The position numbers and the translations under genes were made by a program. Shown here piece by piece: positions 1-5,805 of a stretch of DNA of 10,047 nucleotides. This DNA comes from an uncultured Collinsella sp. (GTDB lineage: Bacteria; Actinomycetota; Coriobacteriia; Coriobacteriales; Coriobacteriaceae): positions 1 through 10,047 of the forward strand of contig UROO01000070.1 in NCBI GenBank assembly GCA_900549555.1, in the 5' to 3' direction. Position 1 is the first letter of the stretch, and each line of letters opens with the position of its first letter. Below the pieces are notes generated by a model. That model ran no database searches. It was given only the letters and a program-made list of their open reading frames with translations, and was not told the DNA's origin.

Positions 1-47
1 GAGATAGGAGTCCGTCTCGTGGGCTCGGAGATGTGTATAAGAGACAG
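1..47 (+). other. Nextera adapter contamination (P7 end, i7 index, Read 2/Tn5 mosaic end)
   Basis: This stretch is library adapter, not genome. Positions 1-5 (GAGAT) match the 3' end of the Illumina P7 oligo. Positions 6-13 (AGGAGTCC) match the adapter-strand form of Nextera i7 index N705. Positions 14-47 match the 34-nt Nextera Read 2 transposase adapter, ending in the 19-bp Tn5 mosaic end (29-47). Reading through it in frame gives the peptide MYKRQ, a familiar sign of Nextera carry-over, fused to the next gene. Genomic sequence begins at about 48. Confidence 0.97.
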
Positions 48-71
48 GCTATAGAGACAAGGAGGCCAGCC

Positions 72-713
72 ATGGCACTTGAGAAGATTGACATCGACAC
101 CCTCGACCCGGCGGCGACCATTGTCGTGGCCACGGGCAACGCCCATAAGCTCACCGAGATCGAGGCCATTTTGGGCAAGGTCATGCCCGAGGTGCGCTTT
201 GTGGCGCTCGGCCAGCTGGGCGATTTTGAGGACCCCGAGGAAAACGGCACGACGTTTTTGGAGAACGCCATCATCAAGGCGCAGGCTGCCGTTGAGGAGA
301 CGGGCCTTATGGCCATCGCCGACGATTCTGGCTTGGTCGTCGACGCGCTGGGCGGCGAGCCGGGCGTGTATAGCGCGCGCTATGCGGGCGTGCATGGCGA
401 CGATGCCGCCAACAACGCCAAGCTTCTCGTTAACCTGGAAGGCGTGGCAGACGAGGATCGTACCGCGCGCTTTATGAGCGTCGTCGCGCTTATCGATACG
501 GACGGCCTGGTCACCTATGGCGAGGGCGCCTGCGAGGGCGTTATCGCGCACGAGGGCCGCGGCGATCACGGCTTTGGCTACGACCCGCTGTTCCTGCCGG
601 TCGATACGCCGGGCAAGACCATGGCCGAGCTCACGGCGGACGAGAAGAACGCCATCAGCCATCGTTTCCATGCGCTCGAGCATCTGTCCGCCAAGCTGAC
701 GGGCGAGGAGTAG
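72..713 (+). CDS. rdgB: XTP/dITP diphosphatase (RdgB/HAM1 family)
   Basis: The 213-aa product hydrolyses non-canonical purine triphosphates (XTP, dITP, ITP) to the monophosphate and pyrophosphate, keeping deaminated bases out of DNA and RNA in the cytoplasm. Visible Ham1p motifs are ATGNAHKLTEI near residues 20-30, ENGTTFLENAIIKA (57-70), the metal/catalytic ADDSGL (83-88), GFGYDPLF (167-174) and KNAISHR (192-198). The length is normal for the family. The start is ATG 72, with AAGGAGG (59-65) 6 nt upstream. An upstream in-frame ATG at 33 lies inside the adapter and would add 13 false residues. Only about 24 nt of true upstream sequence is present, so promoter and operon membership on the left cannot be judged. 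dtd follows after 3 nt. Confidence 0.96.
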   Translation: MALEKIDIDTLDPAATIVVATGNAHKLTEIEAILGKVMPEVRFVALGQLGDFEDPEENGTTFLENAIIKAQAAVEETGLMAIADDSGLVVDALGGEPGVYSARYAGVHGDDAANNAKLLVNLEGVADEDRTARFMSVVALIDTDGLVTYGEGACEGVIAHEGRGDHGFGYDPLFLPVDTPGKTMAELTADEKNAISHRFHALEHLSAKLTGEE

Positions 714-716
714 GCC

Positions 717-1163
717 GTGCGTGCGGTGGTACAGCGCGTGCTCAACGCCGGCGTGACAGTCGACGGCGAGTGCGTGGGCCGTATTGGACGCGGCTACCTG
801 GTGCTGCTGGGCGTGGGCCACGGCGACACACGCGCCGAAGCCGACAAGCTGTGGGGCAAGCTCCGCGGGCTGCGTATCAACGAGGACGAGAACGGCAAGA
901 CCAACTTGGCGCTGGCGGATGTCGACGGCGAGGTGCTCGTGGTGTCGCAGTTCACGCTGTTTGCCGACTGCCGCCACGGCCGCCGTCCGTCGTTTACGGA
1001 CGCCGGCGCGCCCGATGTCGCTAACGAACTTTACGAGTACTTTCTGACACTCGTCGCTCAGGACGTTGAGCATGTAGCGCACGGCATTTTTGGCGCCGAC
1101 ATGAAGGTCGACCTGGTCAACGACGGTCCGTTCACCATCGTTCTGGACACAGACAATCTTTAG
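717..1163 (+). CDS. dtd: D-aminoacyl-tRNA deacylase
   Basis: The 148-aa product frees D-amino acids (and glycine mischarged on tRNA-Ala) from tRNA, a trans-editing step in the cytoplasm. The two family signatures are present: SQFTLFADCRHGRRPSF (77-93) with the active-site Ser-Gln-Phe-Thr, and NDGPFT (135-140) with the Gly-Pro motif that rejects L-aminoacyl groups. Many homologues have Val where this one has Phe139. Translation starts at GTG 717, giving MRAVVQRV, the usual DTD N-terminus; the SD GAGGAG (705-710) lies in the last codons of rdgB. The 3-nt gap suggests co-transcription with rdgB and translational coupling. A structured 150-bp repeat begins directly after the stop codon. Confidence 0.96.
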   Translation: MRAVVQRVLNAGVTVDGECVGRIGRGYLVLLGVGHGDTRAEADKLWGKLRGLRINEDENGKTNLALADVDGEVLVVSQFTLFADCRHGRRPSFTDAGAPDVANELYEYFLTLVAQDVEHVAHGIFGADMKVDLVNDGPFTIVLDTDNL

Positions 1164-1313
1164 GTTACGCGGTTTTACCAAACCGCGTAACTACTCGACG
1201 CTGCACGGCCACCATTCGGCCAATCTGTCGCTCAAACCGTCGCTCGCGTACCAAAGTACGCGTCGCTCCTCTTTCGCGACACCTTGGCTCGAATGGTGGT
1301 CGTTCGCTGACGT
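1164..1313 (+). repeat. 150-bp structured intergenic element, copy A
   Basis: It starts directly after the dtd stop codon. First comes a perfect 12-bp hairpin, GTTACGCGGTTT (1164-1175) / AAACCGCGTAAC (1180-1191), loop TACC. Next is TCGACGCTGC (1195-1204). A long stem follows: 1205-1218 pairs with 1290-1303 (14 bp, one G-U), extended by GCCAA (1219-1223) / TTGGC (1284-1288) with one bulged T. Inside are TGTCGC (1226-1231) / GCGACA (1276-1281) and CGCGTAC / GTACGCG (1245-1262, loop CAAA). The element ends with TCGCTGACGT (1304-1313). Copy B after lysS shares both 10-mers, the TACC loop, the layout and the size. There is no T-run, so the first hairpin is not a standard intrinsic terminator. I see no gene between 1164 and 1469; 1314-1372 shows nothing recognisable. 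Confidence 0.8.
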
Positions 1314-1372
1314 GAACTGGTCATGTGAGGTTATCGTCTGGTACGTATTTGGGACCGGGCTTTTTTAGCTGC

Positions 1373-1402
1373 TTGCGTATGGCTGCAGCAGGGTGCTATA
1401 GT
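1373..1402 (+). promoter_or_regulatory. Predicted sigma-70-type promoter of veg-ispE
   Basis: TTGCGT (1373-1378), an 18-nt spacer and TATAGT (1397-1402) form a reasonable housekeeping promoter. A TG dinucleotide at 1394-1395 makes an extended -10. Transcription would start near 1409, giving a leader of about 60 nt before veg. The -35 box is weak (TTG only), so the call rests on the extended -10 and on position. Confidence 0.55.
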
Positions 1403-1422
1403 ATTAGAGTTTTGTCTATCTT

Positions 1423-1442
1423 AGGGGTATTATCCCCTTTTT
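1423..1442 (+). promoter_or_regulatory. Small terminator-like hairpin in the veg leader
   Basis: AGGGG (1423-1427) and CCCCT (1434-1438) can form a 5-bp stem with a TATTAT loop, running into TTTTT (1438-1442). It lies between the predicted start of transcription and the veg SD (TGGAGG, 1456-1461). The shape is that of a weak intrinsic terminator or attenuator, but the stem is short and may have no role. Confidence 0.35.
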
Positions 1443-1469
1443 GAATTGCACCCTCTGGAGGCCCTATTC

Positions 1470-1766
1470 ATGGAAGAGATGGAAGTCAATCACGTCGACG
1501 ACATCCACGAGAAGCTGACCGATATGGTGGGCGATCGCGTCAAGGTTAAGGCCAACATGGGCCGTACCCGCGTCATCGAGCGCATGGGCACCATCAAGAG
1601 CGTCCACCCCGCTGTCTTTATCGTTGAGGTTGACGAGCGTCGCGGCCGCAAATCGCGTCAGTCCTACCAGTACATCGATGTCCTTACCGGCCAGGTCGAA
1701 CTGTTCGACCCCGAGAGCGGCGAACATATCTTTACCCCGCTCGGCAACCAGCTCGAGGAGCACTAA
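1470..1766 (+). CDS. veg: Veg family protein (DUF1021)
   Basis: This 98-aa basic protein resembles Bacillus subtilis Veg (86 aa). The matching block is GDRVKVKANMGRTRVIERMG, then HPAVFIVEVDE, then QSYQYIDVLTGQVELF, corresponding to the Veg 'KRLTLKANGGRRKTIERSG ... YPSVFVIQLD ... VSYSYADILTETVEL' pattern. In B. subtilis Veg is linked to biofilm formation through SinR; its biochemical role is unsettled, so function here is unassigned. A C-terminal tail of about 20 residues after VELF goes beyond the Bacillus protein. The start is ATG 1470, with TGGAGG (1456-1461) 8 nt upstream; a TTG at 1446 would put the SD inside the gene and is rejected. ispE starts 2 nt after the stop, matching the veg-ispE neighbourhood known in Gram-positive bacteria. 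Confidence 0.88.
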   Translation: MEEMEVNHVDDIHEKLTDMVGDRVKVKANMGRTRVIERMGTIKSVHPAVFIVEVDERRGRKSRQSYQYIDVLTGQVELFDPESGEHIFTPLGNQLEEH

Positions 1767-1768
1767 CG

Positions 1769-2665
1769 GTGACCGATCGGTCCCTCATCCTTACCGCGCC
1801 GGCAAAGATTAACCTCTATCTGGGGGTTCATACCGAGCGCGACGCCCGCGGCTATCACAGGGTCGATTCCCTGATGGCAGCCGTCGGTCTAGCCGATACC
1901 GTGACGGTCACGCCGGCGCAGGCGTTGACCGTCCAGACGGTTCCGGCATCCGATTTTCCCATGCAAAAAAATACGGCCTATCGGGCGGCAATCGCTATGG
2001 CCGAGCGTTACGGTCGCGATGCCAACGTGTGCGTGACGATCGAAAAGCGTATCCCGCTGTGCGCCGGCCTGGGAGGCCCCTCGACGGATGCCGCTGCGGT
2101 CATCGTTGCCTTGGCCGAGCTGTGGGGTATCGACCGCGCCGACCCCGCGCTCGATGACGTCGCTCGCGGTATCGGCGCCGACGTGCCGTTCTTTTTGCAC
2201 ACGAGTCCCGCATTCTACGTCGGCGGGGGAGATGTGCTGGCCACTGAGTATCCTGTGCTTCCGGCGACACCTGTCGTATTGGTCAAACCGCACGAGACGA
2301 GCGTTTCAACGGTTGAAGCGTATCGACGATTTGATGAGAGCCCGGTGCCCGCGGACAAACCCGGTGCGATTGCTTCTGTCTTACGCGCCGGCGATGCCGG
2401 GGCGGCATATGCGCTCGTTCATAACAATCTGGGCGTCATATCCGCGCAGATGGAGCCGCGGATCCAGGCAGTTCTCGACTGGCTGCGCGCACAGGAGGGA
2501 ACCGTTGCCGTGGACGTGTGCGGTTCGGGTGCCTGCTCGTTTGCCATTTGCGATACCGTCGCTGCAGCAGCCCATCTTGCGGGAGCTGCCCAGCAAAATG
2601 GCTGGTGGGCCTGCGCGACTGAGCTTATTCCCAACACGGTTCAAATCGACGCGACAAAGAAATAA
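1769..2665 (+). CDS. ispE: 4-(cytidine 5'-diphospho)-2-C-methyl-D-erythritol kinase
   Basis: This 298-aa GHMP-family kinase phosphorylates CDP-methylerythritol in the MEP route to isoprenoid precursors. Motifs seen are APAKINLYLGV (10-20) with the conserved Lys13, the ATP-binding loop PLCAGLGGPSTDAAA (96-110), GADVPFF (136-142) with the likely catalytic Asp138, ETSVSTVEAY near 176-185, and the C-terminal GHMP motif CGSGACSF (251-258). The ATP loop reads GGPSTDA where many IspE proteins have GGGSSDA, so Pro and Thr replace Gly and Ser; the fold-defining glycines remain. Translation starts at GTG 1769, with GAGGAG (1755-1760) inside the end of veg, 8 nt upstream. The 2-nt gap implies an operon with veg. 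I see no terminator before tRNA-Pro. One neighbouring IspE motif differs slightly but the assignment is firm. Confidence 0.95.
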   Translation: MTDRSLILTAPAKINLYLGVHTERDARGYHRVDSLMAAVGLADTVTVTPAQALTVQTVPASDFPMQKNTAYRAAIAMAERYGRDANVCVTIEKRIPLCAGLGGPSTDAAAVIVALAELWGIDRADPALDDVARGIGADVPFFLHTSPAFYVGGGDVLATEYPVLPATPVVLVKPHETSVSTVEAYRRFDESPVPADKPGAIASVLRAGDAGAAYALVHNNLGVISAQMEPRIQAVLDWLRAQEGTVAVDVCGSGACSFAICDTVAAAAHLAGAAQQNGWWACATELIPNTVQIDATKK

Positions 2666-2700
2666 AAATTTCTCTAGCACGCGACGAAAATCTTTGTTAC

Positions 2701-2706
2701 TATAGT
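2701..2706 (+). promoter_or_regulatory. Possible -10 box of the tRNA-Pro promoter
   Basis: TATAGT lies 8 nt before the mature 5' end of the tRNA, preceded by an A+T-rich stretch (2654-2699) that stands out from its surroundings. Transcription would start near 2713, suiting a short tRNA leader. No convincing -35 box is seen at the right distance, so read-through from ispE is also possible. ACAAAGA (2654-2660) and TCTTTGT (2691-2697) form a 7-bp inverted repeat across this stretch. Confidence 0.4.
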
Positions 2707-2714
2707 CGAGCTAA

Positions 2715-2791
2715 CGGGTTGTGGCTCAGTTTGGTAGAGCACTGCGTTCGGGACGCAGGGGTCGCTGGTTCAAATCCAGTCAACCCGACCA
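2715..2791 (+). tRNA. tRNA-Pro (anticodon CGG)
   Basis: A complete 77-nt cloverleaf can be folded by eye. The acceptor stem is CGGGTTG (2715-2721) / CAACCCG (2781-2787), followed by discriminator A and an encoded CCA (2789-2791). The D stem is GCTC/GAGC with loop AGTTTGGTA. The anticodon stem is CTGCG/CGCAG (2742-2758) with loop TTCGGGA, placing CGG at 2749-2751, which reads CCG. The variable loop has 5 nt, and the T arm is GCTGG/CCAGT with loop TTCAAAT. The C1-G72 pair with discriminator A is typical of tRNA-Pro. Confidence 0.97.
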
Positions 2792-2800
2792 GAGCATGAG

Positions 2801-2830
2801 AAGGGACCGCTTCTTGCGGTCCCTTTTTTT
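2801..2830 (+). terminator. Intrinsic terminator of tRNA-Pro
   Basis: AAGGGACCGC (2801-2810), loop TTCTT and GCGGTCCCTT (2816-2825) form a perfect 10-bp stem running into an unbroken T-tract to 2830. It begins 9 nt after the tRNA CCA end. This is the strongest terminator in the window and separates the veg-ispE-tRNA unit from tatA. Confidence 0.95.
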
Positions 2831-2838
2831 AGCTATTG

Positions 2839-2867
2839 TTGTGATACCGCGGCACCCGCGGTATACT
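2839..2867 (+). promoter_or_regulatory. tatA promoter with palindromic spacer (candidate operator)
   Basis: TTGTGA (2839-2844), a 17-nt spacer and TATACT (2862-2867) form a good sigma-70-type promoter. The spacer is almost wholly filled by a perfect inverted repeat, ATACCGCGG (2844-2852), CAC, CCGCGGTAT (2856-2864), which also overlaps the last base of -35 and the first three of -10. A dimeric regulator bound here would cover both boxes. No second copy of this palindrome occurs in the window. The transcript would start near 2874, leaving a leader of about 30 nt. Confidence 0.6.
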
Positions 2868-2903
2868 CATTCGAGCTTGTCTCGCTGTATTGTGGAGGTC
2901 TAC

Positions 2904-3179
2904 ATGTTTGGACTGAGGGTTCCTGAGCTCATCATTATTCTCGTCGTTGTCTTGATCATCTTCGGGCCTAAGAACCTGCCGAAGCTCGGCAAGTCTCTCG
3001 GCTCTACCGTCAAGAATATCCGCGAGGGTATGGAGGGCGACGATAAGGGCGAAACCAAGCAGGCCGAGGACGTTGTGGTCGAGGAGTCCAAGGAGGACAA
3101 GGAGATCGCAGAGCTCGAGGCCAAGCTCGCTGCTGCCAAGAAAAAGCAGGCAGAGGACAGCGACGCGGACGCAGAGTAG
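2904..3179 (+). CDS. tatA: Sec-independent (twin-arginine) protein translocase subunit TatA
   Basis: This 91-aa protein has the TatA/E plan: a short N-terminus, a single hydrophobic helix (ELIIILVVVLIIF, about residues 8-20), the hinge FGPKNLP (20-26) and an amphipathic helix KLGKSLGSTVKNIREGM (27-43). After that comes a highly charged Glu/Lys/Ala-rich tail, probably coiled-coil or disordered. TatA oligomers form the membrane passage for folded Tat substrates recruited by TatC; no tatC is in this window. The start is ATG 2904, with GGAGG (2894-2898) 5 nt upstream. A longer reading frame from 2721 would run out of tRNA-Pro and is rejected. TatB is possible in principle, but the short tail and the FGPKNLP hinge favour TatA. 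It appears to be a single-gene unit with its own promoter and terminator. Confidence 0.93.
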   Translation: MFGLRVPELIIILVVVLIIFGPKNLPKLGKSLGSTVKNIREGMEGDDKGETKQAEDVVVEESKEDKEIAELEAKLAAAKKKQAEDSDADAE

Positions 3180-3204
3180 TCCCATCCCTTTGGGGTGAGC
3201 ACCT

Positions 3205-3237
3205 GACCGGCTTGCCCGCAGGCTAGCCGGTCTTTTT
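3205..3237 (+). terminator. Intrinsic terminator of tatA
   Basis: GACCGGCT (3205-3212) and AGCCGGTC (3225-3232) form an 8-bp stem. An inner GCC/GGC (3214-3216 / 3221-3223) lies beyond one T-T mismatch, with a CGCA loop. TTTTT (3233-3237) follows, with another TTTT soon after. Confidence 0.9.
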
Positions 3238-3285
3238 CGTTTTGTTGACAGTTGATCGTTACATCATAGTTGGGGAGATATCCGT

Positions 3286-3756
3286 ATGGACGCAAGCCAG
3301 ATCGTACTGACCGCTGAGGGCCGCCAGAAGCTCGTCGAGGAGCTCGCTTGGCGTGAGGGCGATTACGCCAAGGAGATCGTCGAGGACATCAAGGAAGCCC
3401 GCGCGTTCGGCGACCTTTCGGAGAACTCCGAGTACGATGCCGCCAAGGACAAGCAGGCCCAGAATGCTGCTCGCATTGCCGAGATTCAGGCCATCCTCGC
3501 CAACGCTCAGGTTGCTGCCACCACGGGCGATCTGACCGTCTCCATCGGTTCCACCGTTTCTCTGATCGATCCCAACGGTGAGGTCATGGAAGTCACGCTC
3601 GTCGGTACCACCGAGACCAACTCGCTCGAGCACAAGATCTCTAACGAGTCTCCGGTCGGTCACGCCATCATCGGTCACGGCGAGGGCGACTCCGTTGAGG
3701 TCGTTACGCCTTCTGGCAAGACCCGCGTCTACACCATCGCCAAGATCGCACGCTAG
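3286..3756 (+). CDS. greA: Transcription elongation factor GreA
   Basis: The 156-aa product enters the RNA polymerase secondary channel and triggers cleavage of backtracked transcripts. An N-terminal coiled coil (about 8-75) carries the tip motif GDLSENSEYDAA (42-53) with the catalytic acidic pair Asp43 and Glu46. The C-terminal FKBP-like domain has the signature SNESPVGHAIIGHGEGD and ends in TPSGKTRVYTIAKI. Length is close to E. coli GreA (158 aa), and both tip acids argue against a Gfh-type inhibitor. The start is ATG 3286, with GGGGAG (3272-3277) 8 nt upstream. lysS follows after 79 nt, which hold a hairpin with a short T-run. The greA-lysS order recurs in other Gram-positive genomes, so partial co-transcription is plausible. 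Confidence 0.96.
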   Translation: MDASQIVLTAEGRQKLVEELAWREGDYAKEIVEDIKEARAFGDLSENSEYDAAKDKQAQNAARIAEIQAILANAQVAATTGDLTVSIGSTVSLIDPNGEVMEVTLVGTTETNSLEHKISNESPVGHAIIGHGEGDSVEVVTPSGKTRVYTIAKIAR

Positions 3757-3784
3757 ACCACGGTCCCGCGTAAAGGTATGTTTT

Positions 3785-3817
3785 CGCTCCCTGGGACCGA
3801 ATCCTGGGGAGCGTTTT
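3785..3817 (+). terminator. Terminator or attenuator hairpin between greA and lysS
   Basis: 3785-3796 and 3802-3813 pair over 12 bp (outer CGCTCCC/GGGAGCG, two G-U wobbles, inner GGA/TCC, loop CCGAA), followed by TTTTA. The short T-run suggests partial termination. CGGTCCC (3761-3767), just after the greA stop, is perfectly complementary to GGGACCG (3793-3799), which overlaps this stem, so an alternative fold is possible. Confidence 0.6.
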
Positions 3818-3835
3818 AGTTTGAGGAGCTAACTT

Positions 3836-5800
3836 ATGGCAGAGAACCAGAACGTCGCCGATCAGGCCTCGACGCTCAACGACGAGCGCGCCACGCGTCT
3901 GGCAAAGCGCGCCGCCCTGTTCGAGGCGGGCCAGAACCCCTATCCTGAGCACTCCGAGATCGAGGACTATGTCGTCGACATTGAGGCCAAATATGCCGAT
4001 CTTGCCGATGGCGAGGATACTGAGGACGTCGTGAAGATCGGCGGCCGCGTGGTCGCCAAGCGTGGCCAGGGCAAGATCATGTTTATCGTCGTGCGCGACG
4101 CTACCGCCGAGATTCAGCTGTTCTGCCGCATCAACGACATGGACGAGGCAGCTTGGAATACGCTCAAGGCTCTCGACCTTGGTGACATCCTGGGCGTGAC
4201 CGGCGTGGTTGTTCGCACCAAGCGCGGCCAGCTCTCCGTTGCCCCCAAGAGTGCGACCCTGCTCTCCAAGGCTGTTCGTCCGTTGCCCGAGAAGTTCCAC
4301 GGTCTTTCCGATAAGGAGACCCGTTATCGTCAGCGCTATGTCGACCTGATTGCCAACGACGATGTTCGCGAGACCTTCCGCAAGCGCTCGCAGATTCTCT
4401 CCACCTTCCGCCGCTTCATGGAATCTGACGGCTACATGGAGGTCGAGACCCCCATCCTGCAGACCATTCAGGGCGGCGCTACGGCCAAGCCGTTCATCAC
4501 GCACTTCAACGCGCTCGATCAGGAGTGCTACCTGCGCATTGCTACCGAGCTGCACCTCAAGCGCTGCATCGTCGGTGGCTTTGAGCGCGTCTTCGAGATC
4601 GGCCGCATCTTCCGCAACGAGGGTATGGACCTCACCCACAACCCCGAGTTCACCACGATGGAGGCCTATCGTGCCTTCTCCGATCTCGAGGGCATGAAGG
4701 CACTCGCCCAGGGCGTCATCAAGGCTGCCAACAAGGCTATCGGCAATCCCGAGGTCATCGAGTATCAGGGCCAGACCATCGATCTGTCCGGTGAGTGGGC
4801 AAGCCGTCCCATGACCGACATCGTCTCGGACGTGCTCGGCAAGCAGGTCACCATCGACACGCCGGTCGAGGAGCTTGCCGCCGCCGCACGCGAGAAGGGC
4901 CTGGAGATTAAGCCCGAGTGGACTGCTGGCAAGATCATCGCCGAGATTTACGATGAGCTGGGCGAGGACACCATCGTCAACCCGACCTTCGTATGCGATT
5001 ACCCCATCGAGGTCAGCCCGCTTGCCAAGCGTTTTGAGGACGATCCGCGCCTGACGCACCGCTTTGAGCTGGTCATCGCCGGCCACGAGTACGCCAACGC
5101 ATTCTCCGAGCTCAATGACCCGGTCGACCAGGCCGAGCGCTTTGCTGCCCAGATGGCTGAGAAGGCTGGCGGCGACGACGAGGCTATGGAGTACGACGAG
5201 GACTACGTGCGCGCCCTCGAGTACGGTATGCCTCCCGCGGGCGGCATCGGCATCGGCATCGACCGCGTGGTCATGCTGCTCACCAACCAGGCTTCCATTC
5301 GCGACGTCCTGCTGTTCCCGCACATGAAGCCCGAGAAGGGTTTCCAGTCCGGTGCCGCCGCTGCCAAGGCTGCCGAGGCCGGCAACGCCGCAAGCCCGTT
5401 CGTCAAGCCGCTCAAGCCCACGCTTGACTACTCCAAGATCGCCGTTGAGCCGCTGTTCGAGGAGTTCGTCGACTTTGATACCTTCTCCAAGAGCGATTTC
5501 CGCGCTGTGAAGGTCAAGGCGTGCGAGGCCGTCAAGAAGTCCAAGAAGCTGCTGAACTTTACGCTCGACGACGGCACCGGCACCGACCGCACCATCCTCT
5601 CTGGTATCCATGGCTACTATGAGCCCGAGGACCTGGTCGGCAAGACCCTGCTCGCCATCACCAACCTGCCTCCGCGCAAGATGATGGGTATTCCCAGCTG
5701 CGGCATGCTCATCAGCGCCATCCATGAGGAGGAGGGCGAGGAGCGCCTCAACCTGATCCAGCTCGACGCTTCCATCCCCGCCGGCGCAAAGATGTACTAA
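3836..5800 (+). CDS. lysS: Lysyl-tRNA synthetase with C-terminal tRNA-binding domain
   Basis: This 654-aa class II synthetase charges tRNA-Lys. An N-terminal OB-fold anticodon-binding domain spans about 60-165. Motif 1 includes MEVETPILQTIQGGATAKPF (about 201-220), motif 2 is FERVFEIGRIFRNEG (249-263) followed by THNPEFTTMEAY, and motif 3 is GIGIGIDR (470-477) with Arg477, then DVLLFP. Bacterial LysRS normally ends near residue 500. Here an Ala/Pro-rich linker (about 497-535) leads to a further domain of about 110 residues. That domain looks like the EMAPII/Trbp111 fold at the MetRS C-terminus: FDTFSKSDFRAVKVKACE, then ILSGI and the block LPPRKMMGIPSCGMLISA. It probably adds general tRNA affinity or dimer contacts (inference). 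The start is ATG 3836, with GAGGAG (3823-3828) 7 nt upstream. No frameshift or stop separates the domains. Confidence 0.96.
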   Translation: MAENQNVADQASTLNDERATRLAKRAALFEAGQNPYPEHSEIEDYVVDIEAKYADLADGEDTEDVVKIGGRVVAKRGQGKIMFIVVRDATAEIQLFCRINDMDEAAWNTLKALDLGDILGVTGVVVRTKRGQLSVAPKSATLLSKAVRPLPEKFHGLSDKETRYRQRYVDLIANDDVRETFRKRSQILSTFRRFMESDGYMEVETPILQTIQGGATAKPFITHFNALDQECYLRIATELHLKRCIVGGFERVFEIGRIFRNEGMDLTHNPEFTTMEAYRAFSDLEGMKALAQGVIKAANKAIGNPEVIEYQGQTIDLSGEWASRPMTDIVSDVLGKQVTIDTPVEELAAAAREKGLEIKPEWTAGKIIAEIYDELGEDTIVNPTFVCDYPIEVSPLAKRFEDDPRLTHRFELVIAGHEYANAFSELNDPVDQAERFAAQMAEKAGGDDEAMEYDEDYVRALEYGMPPAGGIGIGIDRVVMLLTNQASIRDVLLFPHMKPEKGFQSGAAAAKAAEAGNAASPFVKPLKPTLDYSKIAVEPLFEEFVDFDTFSKSDFRAVKVKACEAVKKSKKLLNFTLDDGTGTDRTILSGIHGYYEPEDLVGKTLLAITNLPPRKMMGIPSCGMLISAIHEEEGEERLNLIQLDASIPAGAKMY

Positions 5801-5805
5801 TTGGT

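Noticed and set aside
33..71. Upstream in-frame ATG extending RdgB by 13 residues
   Set aside because: The ATG and most of the extension lie in the Nextera adapter; ATG 72 has a proper SD.
1164..1191. Intrinsic terminator of dtd
   Set aside because: The hairpin is perfect but no T-run follows; it fits better as the first part of the repeated element.
2721..2903. Long N-terminal extension of TatA
   Set aside because: It would begin inside tRNA-Pro and cross a strong terminator; ATG 2904 has GGAGG 5 nt upstream and gives a standard TatA N-terminus.
3242..3270. Promoter for greA (TTGTTG-N17-CATAGT, or TTGACA at 3245)
   Set aside because: The start of transcription would fall at the SD of greA, and TTGACA has no -10 at a proper distance.
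3757..3835. T-box riboswitch before lysS, suggested by GGTCCCGCG
   Set aside because: The core match is imperfect and there is no room for the upstream stem I outside the greA coding region.
3704..5725. 673-codon open frame on the minus strand opposite greA and lysS
   Set aside because: It mirrors the codon bias of lysS, has a low-complexity Leu/Gly/Asp-rich product without recognisable domains, and the + strand gene is certain.
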